Assembly (NCBI RefSeq): GCF_014490745.1
Contig: NZ_LZEU01000001.1
Span: forward strand, 248,001-312,000
Length of the DNA stretch: 64,000 bases
Source of the DNA: Pseudomonas alcaligenes
GTDB lineage: Bacteria; Pseudomonadota; Gammaproteobacteria; Pseudomonadales; Pseudomonadaceae
Reading direction: 5' to 3'
The position numbers were made by a program, and so were the translations under genes. Below, in pieces: positions 1 through 8,895 of the stretch. The notes beneath the pieces were generated by a model, which saw only the letters and a program-made list of their open reading frames with translations, did not search any database and was not told the DNA's origin. The stretch's first letter is position 1, and each line of letters starts with the position of its first letter.

Positions 1-526
1 CCTGGCGGAACAGCTCCGGCACCTGGATGGTGGCGGCCAGGGCGGTGTCCTTGACCAGCGAGATGAAGCTATTGCCCAGCGGTGGCAGGGCGGTGCGCGC
101 GGCCTGCGGCAGCACGGCGCGGTACAGGGTCTGTGCGCGGCCCATGCCGATGCTGGCGGCGGCTTCCCACTGGCCACGGTCGATGGAGGCGATGGCGGCG
201 CGCAGGATCTCGGCGGTGTAGGCCGCCATGTTCAGCGAGAAACCGATCAGCGCGGCCGGCAGTGGATCGAGCTGGATGCCCAGCTGCGGCAGGCCGTAAT
301 AGATCATGAACAGCTGTACCAGCAGCGGCGTGCCACGGAAGAACGATACGTAGATCCGTGCCAGCCACTGCAGCGGCCAGTAGCCGTACAGCCGCAGCAG
401 GGCCAGGCCGAAGCCCAGCAGCAGGCCGAAGAACATCCCGCCGAGGCTGAGGATCACCGTCCACAGAGCGCCCTTGAGCAGGAAGGGCAGCGAGTCCAGG
501 GCCAGCTGCAGGCTGCTGTCGATCAT
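1..526 (-). CDS. tcyL: Cystine ABC transporter permease TcyL (3' end beyond window)
   Basis: Inner-membrane permease of a polar amino-acid (cystine type) ABC importer. The 175 codons visible start MIDSSLQLALDSLPFLLKG and contain several hydrophobic segments. The inner-membrane-component signature lies in the part reading SIGMGRAQTLYRAVLPQAAR, which contacts the ATPase. The ATG overlaps the TGA of the upstream binding-protein gene (ATGA), so the two are probably translationally coupled. The C-terminus runs off the left edge, where an ATPase gene (tcyN) would be expected. Family (HisM/ArtQ/TcyL) is clear. The cystine assignment rests on the neighbouring binding protein and the nearby D-cysteine desulfhydrase. 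Confidence 0.88.
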   Translation of the reverse strand, partial: MIDSSLQLALDSLPFLLKGALWTVILSLGGMFFGLLLGFGLALLRLYGYWPLQWLARIYVSFFRGTPLLVQLFMIYYGLPQLGIQLDPLPAALIGFSLNMAAYTAEILRAAIASIDRGQWEAAASIGMGRAQTLYRAVLPQAARTALPPLGNSFISLVKDTALAATIQVPELFRQ

Positions 527-1320
527 TGGGTGACGTCAGCCTTGAACCATTTATCGGAGAGCTGTTTCAGGGTGCCGTCGGCGCGCAGCTTGGCGATGGC
601 GTCATTGATCGCGGCGAGCAGTTGCGGGTTGCCCTTGCGCAGGGCGATGCCGGCTTCCTGGCGGGAGAAGGCGTCACCGGCCACGGCCAGGCGGCCACCG
701 GTTTTCTCGACGATTTCGAAGGCGGCCAGGCGGTCGACCAGGATCGCGTCGATGCGGCCGACATTGAGATCCTGAAGCTTGGTCGGATCATCGTCGTAGG
801 TACGAATGTCGGCTTGCGGCACGTTGTCTTTCAGCCACTGCTCGTAGTTGGTGCCGAGGCCGACACCGACTTTCTTGCCGGCCAGGTCGGCGGCGCTCTT
901 GATGCTGTCGCCATCGGCCTTGCTGGTCAGCGCCTGGATGCCGGAGACGGTGTAGGGCGTGGAGAAGTCGTACTTCTGCTTGCGCTCCTCGGAGATGGTC
1001 ACCTGGTTGATCACCACGTCCAGGCGCTTGGATTCCAGGGCGGCGAGGATGCCGTCCCACTTGGTCGGCTGGAACTCGGCCTTGACCCCCAGCTGCTTGG
1101 CCAGGGCGTTGGCGAAGTCGACCTCGAAGCCGGTCAGCTGGCCGTTTTCATCCTGGTAGTTGAACGGCGGGTAGGTGCCTTCCAGGCCGACCTGGATCGC
1201 CCCCTTGGCCTTGATCTCGTCCAGCAGGTCGGCGGCGGACGCCGGGGCGATCAGGCTGGAGCCGAGCAACAGGCTCAGGCTACCGAGGAGGAAATGACGA
1301 CGCAGAGTAGTGAATTTCAT
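523..1320 (-). CDS. tcyJ: Cystine-binding periplasmic protein TcyJ/FliY
   Basis: Periplasmic solute-binding protein (family 3) that delivers cystine to the TcyL permease. The 265-residue product has a Sec signal peptide (residues 1-29, ending APASA) followed by the two-lobe fold beginning with IQVGLEGTYPPFNYQDE, typical of FliY/TcyJ. It is first in the operon tcyJ-tcyL and overlaps tcyL by 4 nt. Beyond Met1 the protein contains no methionine and no cysteine, as in several other sulfur-scavenging proteins of this window. An AT-rich block sits upstream at 1371-1425. Cystine over another amino acid is inferred from family resemblance and the linked dcyD gene. Confidence 0.88.
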   Translation of the reverse strand: MKFTTLRRHFLLGSLSLLLGSSLIAPASAADLLDEIKAKGAIQVGLEGTYPPFNYQDENGQLTGFEVDFANALAKQLGVKAEFQPTKWDGILAALESKRLDVVINQVTISEERKQKYDFSTPYTVSGIQALTSKADGDSIKSAADLAGKKVGVGLGTNYEQWLKDNVPQADIRTYDDDPTKLQDLNVGRIDAILVDRLAAFEIVEKTGGRLAVAGDAFSRQEAGIALRKGNPQLLAAINDAIAKLRADGTLKQLSDKWFKADVTQ

Positions 1321-1370
1321 GGCAGGCCTCTCGCTGGGCGGGGGTGAAAGTCGGGCAACTCTAAAGCCGG

Positions 1371-1425
1371 ATTTTTATTCGATAAAATAATTAGAAATTA
1401 TCTAGTGCTTTCTTAGTGGAATATG
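1371..1425 (-). promoter_or_regulatory. AT-rich promoter region of tcyJL
   Basis: An AT-rich block in GC-rich surroundings lies between the end of dcyD and tcyJ. It contains the octamer GGAATATG at 1418-1425, which recurs at 2582-2589 and 26267-26274 in other upstream regions here. A LysR-type sulfur regulator such as CysB is a plausible binder. That is inference. Confidence 0.45.
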
Positions 1426-1435
1426 CAGGCAGCGC

Positions 1436-2434
1436 TCACAGCGCCCATGGATGATAGGCGAACAGCGCCGGGGCGCCGCCCGTATGCAGGAACAGCAGCG
1501 GCCCGTTGCCGGGGAAGGTGCCGCTGGCCAGGCCATCGAGCAGGCCGGCGAAGGCCTTGCCGGTGTACACCGGATCCAGCAGCAGGCCTTCCTGCTCGGC
1601 CAGCAGGCGGATCGCCGCCAGGGTGCCGGCATTCGGCTCGCCATAGCGCGGGGCGAAATGCTGATCCCACAGCTCGATGTTCAACCCGGCCGGTAGCGCT
1701 ACCCCGAGCAGCTCGGCGGTGCGTTGCAGCAGGCCTTCGACCTTGGGCCGCTGGGTCGCATCCGGGCGCGACACGGTGACGCCGACCACCCGGCTGCCGG
1801 GGCGCGCATGCTCCAGCGCCAGGGCCAGGCCGCTGTGGGTGCCGGCACTGCCGGAGGCCAGCACCACGGCGGCGAAGTTCTCGCCGCTGGCCTGCATCTG
1901 CCCGGCCAGCTCCAGGCCGGCGCGCACATAACCGAGGGCTCCGAGGGCGTTGGAGCCGCCTATGGGCACCAGGTAGGGCTTGCGCCCCTCGCTGCGCAGG
2001 CGCTCGGCGGCGGCCTGCAGCAGCGCGTCGGCATTGTCCAGGTTGGCCACTGCCTGCACTTCTGTGCCAAACAGTTCGAGCAGCAGGCGGTTGCCGTTGT
2101 TCAGGTAATTGTTCTCCACGGTGCCCAGCGGATTCTCCAGCAGGGCCAGGCAACCCAGGCCGAGCTTGGCCGCCAGCGCGGCGGTCTGGCGTACATGGTT
2201 GGACTGGATGGCGCCGGCGGTGACCAGCACCTCGGCGCCCTGGGCCAGGGCTTCGGCAGCCAGGTATTCGAGCTTGCGCGCCTTGTTGCCGCCGAGAGCC
2301 AGTGGGGTGAGGTCGTCGCGCTTGATCCAGATATCGCGGTTCAGATGGCGCGACAGGCGCGGCAGGTGTTCCAGCGGCGTGGCGCTGGGGATCAGTTCGA
2401 GACGGGGAAAGCGGGCGAGGGCGTCGGTGAGCAT
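1436..2434 (-). CDS. dcyD: D-cysteine desulfhydrase (PLP enzyme)
   Basis: Converts D-cysteine to pyruvate, ammonia and sulfide using pyridoxal phosphate. The 332-residue product belongs to the ACC deaminase/D-cysteine desulfhydrase fold. The PLP lysine lies in [14 protein letters not shown], followed by the conserved [16 protein letters not shown] stretch. A C-terminal substrate-loop region ends in YHPWAL. The start [20 protein letters not shown] is chosen because the family begins here; the frame stays open to 2506 without coding-like sequence. It lies upstream of tcyJL on the same strand, so imported D-cystine, once reduced, could feed this enzyme. ACC deaminase is a less likely reading. 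Confidence 0.86.
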   Translation of the reverse strand: MLTDALARFPRLELIPSATPLEHLPRLSRHLNRDIWIKRDDLTPLALGGNKARKLEYLAAEALAQGAEVLVTAGAIQSNHVRQTAALAAKLGLGCLALLENPLGTVENNYLNNGNRLLLELFGTEVQAVANLDNADALLQAAAERLRSEGRKPYLVPIGGSNALGALGYVRAGLELAGQMQASGENFAAVVLASGSAGTHSGLALALEHARPGSRVVGVTVSRPDATQRPKVEGLLQRTAELLGVALPAGLNIELWDQHFAPRYGEPNAGTLAAIRLLAEQEGLLLDPVYTGKAFAGLLDGLASGTFPGNGPLLFLHTGGAPALFAYHPWAL

Positions 2435-2532
2435 GGGGGCAGCGCTATGCAAACGGGAGAGAGGGTTGAATGTAGATGATCGGGCTCGGTGCGTCCTCGT
2501 TGCCACGACTCTTGCGGGGCTGGCGTGCGCAT

Positions 2533-2593
2533 CGATTTATATTCATTAAAGTTTGGCAAGAATAATAAATAATTATTTTTTGGAATATGAGAG
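2533..2593. promoter_or_regulatory. Divergent AT-rich promoter region, dcyD / rhodanese
   Basis: This block separates dcyD from the broken rhodanese gene. It contains runs of AATAATAAATAATTATT type and the octamer GGAATATG (2582-2589). The same composition occurs upstream of the other predicted sulfur-starvation genes in this window. No clear -35/-10 pair could be picked with confidence. Confidence 0.4.
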
Positions 2594-2667
2594 AGGCATA
2601 GAGTGGCTCTCAACGCGGCGCGGCAGCCCTTCTGCCCAGCCCCGACTAGCCAACTAGAGGACGAGCC

Positions 2668-3198
2668 ATGCCTGCCCCCGCTCAGCTATCCGCTGTCAGT
2701 ACCCAGCGCCCCGTCGACTTGCGCGCGGTGCTTGCTGTGACCCCCGAGGAACTACTCGAGCGCGGGCGTACCCGTGGCCGCGAAGCCGGCAACCTGTATG
2801 CCGGCAGCTTCTATCCGCCGGAGGCCTGGGCCCTGGTGCAGGCCGGTACGGTGCAGCTGGTGGATGTGCGCACCGCCGAGGAACTGAAGTTCGTCGGCCA
2901 TGTGCCGGACAGCCTGCACGTGGCCTGGCAGACCGGCCCGGCGATGATCAAGAACCCGCGCTTCCTGCGTGAACTGTAGAACAAGGCCGGCCGCGACGTG
3001 CCGCTGGTGCCGCTGGTGCTGCTGTGCCGCAGCGGCAAGCGCTCGGCCGCCGCCGCCGCCGCAGCCGCTGCCGCGGCGGCCGGCTTCAGCCAGGTGTTCA
3101 ACGTGCTGGAAGGTTTCTAGGGCGACCTCGATGCCCAGCAGCAGCGTGGCGACTCCGGCGGCTGGAGGCTGTGGGGCCTGCCTTGGGTACAAGACTGA
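2668..3198 (+). pseudogene. Rhodanese-domain protein interrupted by two in-frame TAG codons
   Basis: Single-domain rhodanese (thiosulfate/persulfide sulfurtransferase) of about 176 codons. It opens with a Shine-Dalgarno GAGGA before ATG 2668. The frame stays open to TGA 3196-3198 except for TAG at 2977-2979 and at 3118-3120. Coding similarity continues across both: RELxNKAG and LEGFxGDLDAQQQ. Glutamate would be usual at both x positions, so each looks like GAG to TAG. The active-site loop LLCRSGKRS (Cys codon 3025-3027) lies after the first TAG, so a terminated 103-residue product would be inactive. An alanine run follows the loop. It lies next to a broken cysteine desulfurase, consistent with decay of a two-gene unit. 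Readthrough cannot be excluded, but TAG serves as an ordinary stop elsewhere here (27428-27430). Confidence 0.75.
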
Positions 3199-3206
3199 CA
3201 CGGGGG

Positions 3207-3271
3207 AAGGGGTTGCTGCGCGTCGGCGTGACTGCGTTAGAACTGGCCTCGCTCTAGCTCGCTAACCCCTT
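3207..3271. repeat. Short copy of a palindromic intergenic element
   Basis: A 65-bp element bounded by the inverted arms AAGGGGTT and AACCCCTT. The interior reads GCTGCGCGTCGGCG, GCGTTAGAA, TGGCCTCG and CTCTAGCTCGCT. The same interior words occur in the same order at 53215-53353, where the outer arms are different but again self-complementary and an extra inner hairpin is present. It lies between the rhodanese and desulfurase remnants and may act as a terminator or be a REP-type repeat. Confidence 0.6.
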
Positions 3272-3346
3272 GAATGTGCTTAACCCGTTTTCTTCATCGT
3301 TATCGTTTTGGGCAGGCCGCCCATGGGCGGCCGGCAAGGAGCCCGC

Positions 3347-4632
3347 ATGTCCAAGAAACTTTCTGCCGAGCTCGACGGCCTCACGCCAACTCCGCTGGAT
3401 GCCGTGGCCAAGCCGGTCAACTGGCAGCTCGACGAGATAGTCGGGCAACTGCGCGCGGCGCGTGCCGAGTGGGCGGCAAGCCGCTGGTGTGGTTCGACAA
3501 CGCCGCCACCACGCAGAAGCCGCGCCAGGTGATCGAGCGCATCAGCTACTTCTACGAGCACGAGAACTCCAACATCCACCGCGCCGCGCATGAGCTGGCA
3601 GCGCGTGCCACCGACGCCTACGAAGGCGCGCGGAGCAAGGTGCGGCGTTTTCTCGGAGCGCGTTCGGAGGAGGAGATCATCTTCGTGCGCGGGGCCACGG
3701 AAGGCATCAACCTGGTGGCCAACACCTTCGGCCGCAAGTTCATCGGCGCTGGCGACGAGATCATCGTCTCGCACCTGGAGCACCACGCCAACATCGTGCC
3801 CTGGCAACAGCTGGCCGCCGAAGTGGGCGCGAAGATCCGGGTGATTCCGGTGGACGACACCGGGCAGATCATTCTCGAGGAGTACGCCAAGCTGCTCTGC
3901 CCGCGTACCAAGCTGGTGTCCGTCACCCAGGTCTCCAACGCCCTGGGCACGGTGACGCCGGTGGCCGAGATCATCGGCCTGGCCCATGCGGTCGGTGCGC
4001 GGGTACTGGTGGACGGCGCGCAGTCGGTCTCGCATCTGCGGGTCAACGTGCAGGCGCTGGATGCCGATTTCCTGGTGTTCTCCGGGCACAAGATCTTCGG
4101 CCCCACCGGCATCGGCGTGGTCTACGGCAAGAAGGATCTGCTGGAGCAGCTGCCGCCCTGGCAGGGCGGCGGCAACATGATCGCCGACGTGACCTTCGAC
4201 AAGACGCTGTACCAGCCAGCCCCGGCGCGCTTCGAGGCCGGCACCGGCAATATCGCCGACGCGGTGGGCCTGGGCGCGGCGCTGGACTATGTCGAGCGCA
4301 TCGGCCTGGAAAACATCCAGCGCTACGAGCATGACCTGCTGGTGTACGCCACCCGTGGCCTGCAGGGCATTCCCGGCCTGCGCCTGATAGGTACCGCTGC
4401 GCACAAGGCCAGCGTGCTGTCCTTCGTGCTCGACGGCTACCGCACCGAGGAAGTCGGCGCCGCCCTCAACCGCGAAGGCATCGCCGTACGCTCCGGCCAC
4501 CACTGCGCGCAGCCGATCCTGCGCCGCTTTGGCGTCGAAGCCACGGTGCGACCATCACTGGCGTTCTACAACACCATCGGCGAAGTCGATCTGCTGGTGG
4601 CCACCGTACAACGGCTGGCCAGCCGGCGCTGA
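3347..4632 (+). pseudogene. SufS-type cysteine desulfurase, frameshifted near its N-terminus
   Basis: PLP enzyme that takes sulfur from cysteine to form a persulfide. A good Shine-Dalgarno (AAGGAG) and ATG 3347 open a 42-residue lead (MSKKLSAELDGL onward) that ends near AARAEW around 3470. The catalytic domain (GGKPLVWFDNAATTQKPR to LASRR, stop 4632) lies in a different frame, so a short deletion or frameshift separates the parts. The domain itself is intact: PLP lysine in FSGHKIFGPTG, persulfide cysteine in SGHHCAQP (codon 4504-4506). Closest remembered relatives are annotated as family 2A encapsulin cargo desulfurases, which occur with rhodaneses. No shell gene is in the window. Internal initiation (GTG 3469) could still give a truncated protein. 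Confidence 0.72.
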
Positions 4633-4643
4633 GGCGTTAAAAC

Positions 4644-4678
4644 AAAAGCCCCCGATCCACAAGATCGGGGGCTTTTTA
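4644..4678 (+). terminator. Rho-independent terminator after the desulfurase gene
   Basis: Stem AAGCCCCCGATC / GATCGGGGGCTT with a short loop, followed by a T-run. It lies 12 nt after the stop of the desulfurase remnant. The 200 bp from here to the next gene show nothing else recognisable. Confidence 0.9.
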
Positions 4679-4876
4679 TTGGGTGGCTTCGGCCAGATGC
4701 AGTCACTTGCTTATCGAACGTGCCAGACAGCTCATGCATCCGCGATCAGGTAAGGAGCGACAGGGATCGCCACCTACCCGCATCCTTTGATACCTGCGAT
4801 ATCTGTGTGCGCTGACCGCGTTGCGAGGTCGCACTTTCCTGCTTCCAGGCTGAGCCTGGGTGGCCGCTCAGGTTCG

Positions 4877-6139
4877 TCAGTTTGGCAGCATGTCCACCAG
4901 CAGGCGCAGGTAGGAAGTCATCGCCTGGCCTCCTACGGTTCCTTTATAGCCCTGGCTGTCGAACGTGGTGCTCTTGACCAGGTTGACGCGGTAACGTGGG
5001 TTGGTCTCATAGGTGCGGCCCAGGGTGCTGGTGGAGCGGCTGTTGAAGAGGTCGGCACTCACTTTGACGAACTCGCGCGGCTTGTTACGACCATTGCTAC
5101 CGCTGTTGTTCGGGCTGCTGAAAATATCGCCGGTAGCGGTCATCGCCGAGCTGTACTGCTCGCGGCCACGCAGGCTGGTTTTTGCGCTGGCAATCACGAA
5201 CTGCCCACTATCCGGACGGTACTTGTCGCCGCTGGTCAGGTAGCTGGCCAGCACGTCGTACAGGGCCCAGCTGCTGCCGCTGCCAAGCTCGGCATTGCGC
5301 AGGTCGAAGATAAACACACCGCCCGTGCCGATCACCTCCATTTCCATCTGGCCGAGGCTGGCATTGTTCTGCACCAGCAGACCGGTGTTCTCGTCCACAC
5401 CGAAGGCGAACGGCACGTTGGTGTAGTCAGCCAGGCGCACGATGCGGCCCTGGCGACCGCGCTCGCTGAAGTGGGTATCGAGCAGGCCGTAGTTGAAGAA
5501 GCCAAAGCCACCGTCTGGGTCATAAGACAGATCATCGCCAGAAGGCGTGGTGTACGGCCCATAGCGCAGCGCCTCGTAGCTCTCCCCGCCGGTCACCATC
5601 GGCCCGCCGACCATGATCGCCGTACCGGCGCTGGTACCGGCCAGCACGGCACCTGCCGCGTACCGGCTGCGAATGGCCGCCAGGGCGGGGGTGTCGCCAC
5701 GACTGGCGGTCTGCAGGGTCTGCACCAGGCGGGACTGGTCGCCGCCGCCGAAGAAGAAGCCGGTCATGCCGTTGATCTGGCTGACTACCGTCGGATTGCT
5801 GCTGTTGGCGATGTTGTCCAGGTCTATGGGAATCCATTCCGCCTTCACCGCGCCGTAATTTTTCAGCAGGTTGGCGTAGTACGCCCCGTTGGCCTTGGAG
5901 TTGGAGGCGCTGGCAGTGCCAGCATTGGCATCCTGGCTCTCGGGGATGGAGGCGGCAGTGATTACGCCGATCTTGGCCTGACCGCTACCGCCGGCCAGCT
6001 GGATGAAGCGTTGGTAGATGGCCGTGTTGTCGTCCTTGAGCCCACCGCCAACCAGCAGCAGCGCTCCAGCTGCGTGGCTGAAACCGGGGAGCAAGGCGAA
6101 CATCAGGCCTGCCAGGCGACACAATTTACTCAGTCTCAT
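4877..6139 (-). CDS. cphE: Extracellular cyanophycinase, CphE type (peptidase S51)
   Basis: Exported serine exopeptidase that degrades the storage polymer cyanophycin to beta-Asp-Arg dipeptides. The 420-residue product is the size remembered for secreted CphE enzymes of Pseudomonas. A signal peptide (about residues 1-23, ending GFSHA) precedes GALLLVGGGL. The family motif FFFGGGDQSRL lies near 128-138, and the nucleophile serine at about 170 sits in LAGTSAGTAIM. The start at 6139 is preferred over the upstream in-frame ATG (6193) because GGAGA lies 8 nt before it and it gives a clean signal peptide. It is last in a run of five minus-strand genes, including a second cyanophycinase, a porin and a binding protein. 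Confidence 0.88.
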   Translation of the reverse strand: MRLSKLCRLAGLMFALLPGFSHAAGALLLVGGGLKDDNTAIYQRFIQLAGGSGQAKIGVITAASIPESQDANAGTASASNSKANGAYYANLLKNYGAVKAEWIPIDLDNIANSSNPTVVSQINGMTGFFFGGGDQSRLVQTLQTASRGDTPALAAIRSRYAAGAVLAGTSAGTAIMVGGPMVTGGESYEALRYGPYTTPSGDDLSYDPDGGFGFFNYGLLDTHFSERGRQGRIVRLADYTNVPFAFGVDENTGLLVQNNASLGQMEMEVIGTGGVFIFDLRNAELGSGSSWALYDVLASYLTSGDKYRPDSGQFVIASAKTSLRGREQYSSAMTATGDIFSSPNNSGSNGRNKPREFVKVSADLFNSRSTSTLGRTYETNPRYRVNLVKSTTFDSQGYKGTVGGQAMTSYLRLLVDMLPN

Positions 6140-6215
6140 CTTCAGTTCTCCGTGGCTGCAGTCAGCTGCAGCTTTGTTGTGGATGTTGTGCAACGGGTAC
6201 TGCGAAAACTGCCCA

Positions 6216-6977
6216 TCAATAGACGCTGAAGCGGGGGAAGTACTGCCGCTCGATGCGGCGATACACGCCGTTCTCGAGGATCACGGCCAGGGCCTGGTCG
6301 AGGCGTGTACGCAGGGCGTCATCGCCCTTGCGCACGGCGATACCCTGGCCCTTGCCAAAGAACTTGGGTGCCTTGACGGCGTTACCGACGCGCTCGAAAC
6401 CCTGGCCAAGCTCGGACTGCAGGAAGCCGAAGTAGCCTGACACCGCGTCGTCCAGAACAAGATCCACCTCACCACGCTGAAGGGCCTGGTAGGTCTCCGC
6501 GGCACTGGCGAAACGCACGATGGGCAGGAACGCCTCGTAGCGGGCGGTGAGGAATCGGTCATAGGTGGTTTCGCGCTGTACGCCGATGCGTTTTCCGATC
6601 AGGCGCCGCGGGGTGATGATCACCTCGTTGACCGTGTCCTCACGGGCGAAAAAGAATGCCGGGGTGTGCGCGTAGTGGTGGGTGAAGTCCACCAGGGCCT
6701 GGCGTTCTTCGGTGATCGACATCGAGGCCAGGATCAAGTCCGTACGCTGCTCCTGCAGCGCAGGAATCAGGTCGTCCCAGGCAAAGCGCTGCAGCTCGCA
6801 GCGAGCCTGCATCTGCACGCACAGGGCGTTGGCGATGTCGACGTTGAAGCCTTTGAGGCGCCCGTTCTGGTCGATCTCCTCGAAGGGTGGGAACTGTCCT
6901 TCCATGGCAATGCGCAGCGTTTCGGCCTGGGCCGAAATCGCCATGAACATGGCAAGCAATAGACTCACAAATCGCAT
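6216..6977 (-). CDS. Periplasmic amino-acid-binding protein (SBP family 3) of the cyanophycin cluster
   Basis: Periplasmic binding protein of the HisJ/ArgT/ArtJ group, 253 residues, with a signal peptide ending AISAQA (residue 18). The mature protein starts ETLRIAMEGQFPPFEEID and keeps the ligand-pocket pattern MSITEERQALVDFT. It resembles the plus-strand product at 11105-11878. Placed between a porin and CphE, it probably binds arginine or the beta-Asp-Arg dipeptide released by cyanophycinase. No permease or ATPase gene accompanies it in the window, so it must use a transporter encoded elsewhere or act as a sensor. The start at 6977 has AGGAG upstream. Ligand is inference. Confidence 0.75.
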   Translation of the reverse strand: MRFVSLLLAMFMAISAQAETLRIAMEGQFPPFEEIDQNGRLKGFNVDIANALCVQMQARCELQRFAWDDLIPALQEQRTDLILASMSITEERQALVDFTHHYAHTPAFFFAREDTVNEVIITPRRLIGKRIGVQRETTYDRFLTARYEAFLPIVRFASAAETYQALQRGEVDLVLDDAVSGYFGFLQSELGQGFERVGNAVKAPKFFGKGQGIAVRKGDDALRTRLDQALAVILENGVYRRIERQYFPRFSVY

Positions 6978-6992
6978 GGTTCACTCCTGGAA

Positions 6993-7018
6993 GAAAAAAG
7001 GCGCCGGGCAGGCGCCTC
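6993..7018 (-). terminator. Terminator between the porin and binding-protein genes
   Basis: On the minus strand AGGCGCC / GGCGCCT forms a stem followed by six T. It lies downstream of the porin gene and ends only about 15 nt before the ATG of the binding-protein gene. It may limit readthrough from the porin. A second hairpin without a T-run (GGCCCGCA / TGCGGGCC) lies at 7103-7127. Confidence 0.7.
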
Positions 7019-7132
7019 AAGGTCAAAGGAGCAATCGAGCAGACCTCGAATCAAAGCTGCCGAACTCCGCGCATGAGGTACGGAGGCCGGCGCCCTAGGG
7101 TCGGCCCGCAATTGGAAGTGCGGGCCGCAACA

Positions 7133-8428
7133 TCAGAGGATGCTCAGCGGGTAGTCGACGATCACCCGGAACTCGTGCAGATCGCCTTCGCCCTGGTCGC
7201 CATTGGCGTAGTGGAAAGCCTGGCGCAGGCGTACCGAGAGATCCTTGGCTGGACCTTCCTGAACCACGTACTTGATATCGAGGTCGGTCTCGCTGTGCTT
7301 GCCATCGGCACCGTAGTAACCGACGTAGCCGCCATTCACATCGGCGTCGGTACCATCGATGTCGCTACCCTTGACGTACGTGACCTTGGTGGTCAGGCCG
7401 GGAACACCCATGCCAGCCCAGTCGTAGCCATAGCCGATACGCCAGGACTTCTCGTTGGGCGCGTTGAAGTCGGAGTACTGCATGGAGTTGGCGAGGAAAA
7501 TCGAGTCGCCACCGACATAGTCGAACGGGGTGTCGCCGTTGACACGCTGGTAGGCCAGCAGGATCGAGTGCGAACCCAGGCCATAGGTGGCTGCCAGGCT
7601 GTAGGTGGTGTTGCTGATGTCACCCTGCAGGGCATCACCGGTATCGCTGGTGCGGTACAGGTTGAAGTCGAAGTTCAGGCTCTGCCCTTCGCTGATGCCC
7701 AGGGTGTAGTTCAGGTTGCCGTAGTACTGGTTCCACGTATCCTCGAAGCGCGAGGCATACAGGCCCACGGTCAGGTCGTCATTGACGGTGTACCAGCCAC
7801 CGGCGAAATCGATGGTCTCGCCGATCTCACCGCTGCCGTAGTTGAGGTACAGCTCATCGTCGCTGTTGGTCGAGTTGCGGTTGTTGTAGGCGGTGAAGTG
7901 GCCCGCCTCCAGCGCCAGACCGTCGATCTCGCCACTGGTCACGTGGAAGCCCGTGGCGGTTTCCGGCAGCAGGCGGCTATGCGCGGTGGCGAATACCGGC
8001 GCCTCGGTACGCATCTCGCCGTACTTCAGCACGGTCTCGGAGATACGCAGCTTGGCGGCACCGCCGGCCTCGCCGTATTCATCCTGGGCACGCCCGTCGT
8101 CGCCGACCGGCAACAGCCCGGTACCGGTACGCCCGCGCCCGCTGTCCAGCTTGATGCCCATGTAGCCGTAGGCATCGGCGCCGAAGCCGACGGTACCCTG
8201 GGTGAAGCCCGAGGCGAACTCGGCCATCACGCCGTGCGCCCACTCCTCGCGGTAACTCTGGCTCCCCGGCTTGTTCTTGAAGTCGCGATTGAAGTAGTAG
8301 TTGCGGTTCAGCAGGCTCAGTTCGCTGTCTTCGACAAAGCCCTTGGCGTCAGCCTGGCCGGCCAGGGCCAGCTGGGTGCTGGCCGCCGCGACCGCCAGGG
8401 CGAGACAGCTGAATTTCACGAGGTTCAT
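7133..8428 (-). CDS. OprD-family outer-membrane porin
   Basis: Outer-membrane channel of the OprD/Occ family, 431 residues, signal peptide ending LALA, mature start about GQADAKGFVEDSELSLLNRN. Family marks are FVEDS, then GFTQGTVGFGADAYG, and the C-terminal PLSIL ending on an outer-membrane barrel. Members take up basic amino acids and small peptides. With cyanophycinases on both sides, uptake of beta-Asp-Arg or arginine is the likely job. Unlike the porin at 40728-42068 it has many internal methionines, so it does not look like a sulfur-starvation protein. Substrate is inferred from context only. Confidence 0.85.
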   Translation of the reverse strand: MNLVKFSCLALAVAAASTQLALAGQADAKGFVEDSELSLLNRNYYFNRDFKNKPGSQSYREEWAHGVMAEFASGFTQGTVGFGADAYGYMGIKLDSGRGRTGTGLLPVGDDGRAQDEYGEAGGAAKLRISETVLKYGEMRTEAPVFATAHSRLLPETATGFHVTSGEIDGLALEAGHFTAYNNRNSTNSDDELYLNYGSGEIGETIDFAGGWYTVNDDLTVGLYASRFEDTWNQYYGNLNYTLGISEGQSLNFDFNLYRTSDTGDALQGDISNTTYSLAATYGLGSHSILLAYQRVNGDTPFDYVGGDSIFLANSMQYSDFNAPNEKSWRIGYGYDWAGMGVPGLTTKVTYVKGSDIDGTDADVNGGYVGYYGADGKHSETDLDIKYVVQEGPAKDLSVRLRQAFHYANGDQGEGDLHEFRVIVDYPLSIL

Positions 8429-8485
8429 GCCTTACTCCATTGTTAGTGTTGTTGGCGGGCCCGAGGCCCATTGGGTTTTGCTAGG

Positions 8486-8809
8486 TCAGACAAAGAGTTC
8501 CGTAGTGAACACCTCTGGACGACTGCCCCGGCTGATGACCGCCTCCAGGCACAGGGTCGATTCGCCATCCGGCCAGCACACGAAGTAGCCGGCCGTCTTC
8601 GGCTGCTTGAGCTTGAACTTCCACTCGAGCTCGGCGAGTCCGCCGACATCGCGCCAGCACTGCTGCAGGTCGATCACGGAAAAGAATCCGGCCGGTGTCT
8701 GCACCCGCTCCAGCACGCGAGCCTCGGCGGCTAGCAAGTCCTGGGTGGCGATCTCGTGCTCGTGCAGCAGCTTGTCCAAGGCGAACAGCTCCAAATTGTT
8801 CAGTTGCAT
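8486..8809 (-). CDS. Conserved small protein of unknown function in the cyanophycin cluster
   Basis: A 107-residue protein, MQLNNLELFALDKLLHEHEI at the N-terminus, without a signal peptide or membrane segment, so probably cytoplasmic. The first half looks helical, the second half is richer in aromatic and beta-type residues (WKFKLKQPKTAGYFVCWPDG). It lies between the SLH-cyanophycinase and porin genes on the same strand, 86 nt and 57 nt from them. I do not recognise a family, and its function is unknown. It is kept as a gene because of its composition, its place in a same-strand run, and the absence of a better frame. Confidence 0.6.
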   Translation of the reverse strand: MQLNNLELFALDKLLHEHEIATQDLLAAEARVLERVQTPAGFFSVIDLQQCWRDVGGLAELEWKFKLKQPKTAGYFVCWPDGESTLCLEAVISRGSRPEVFTTELFV

Positions 8810-8895
8810 CGGTAACTCTCGTTTTTGCTTTTTTGCGGGCGACAGCCGCCAATCCGCCCTGCGCGGCAGGGCGAAGTCGGCGTTGCTTCAGGTGA

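Noticed and set aside
3040..3090. GCC/GCG repeat tract as a microsatellite or phase-variation tract
   Set aside because: It encodes the alanine-rich helix after the rhodanese loop; codons are mixed and the tract is too imperfect for slippage.
4787..6229. Plus-strand open frame opposite cphE
   Set aside because: The minus-strand frame has signal peptide, GTSAG nucleophile site and family length; the plus-strand product resembles nothing.
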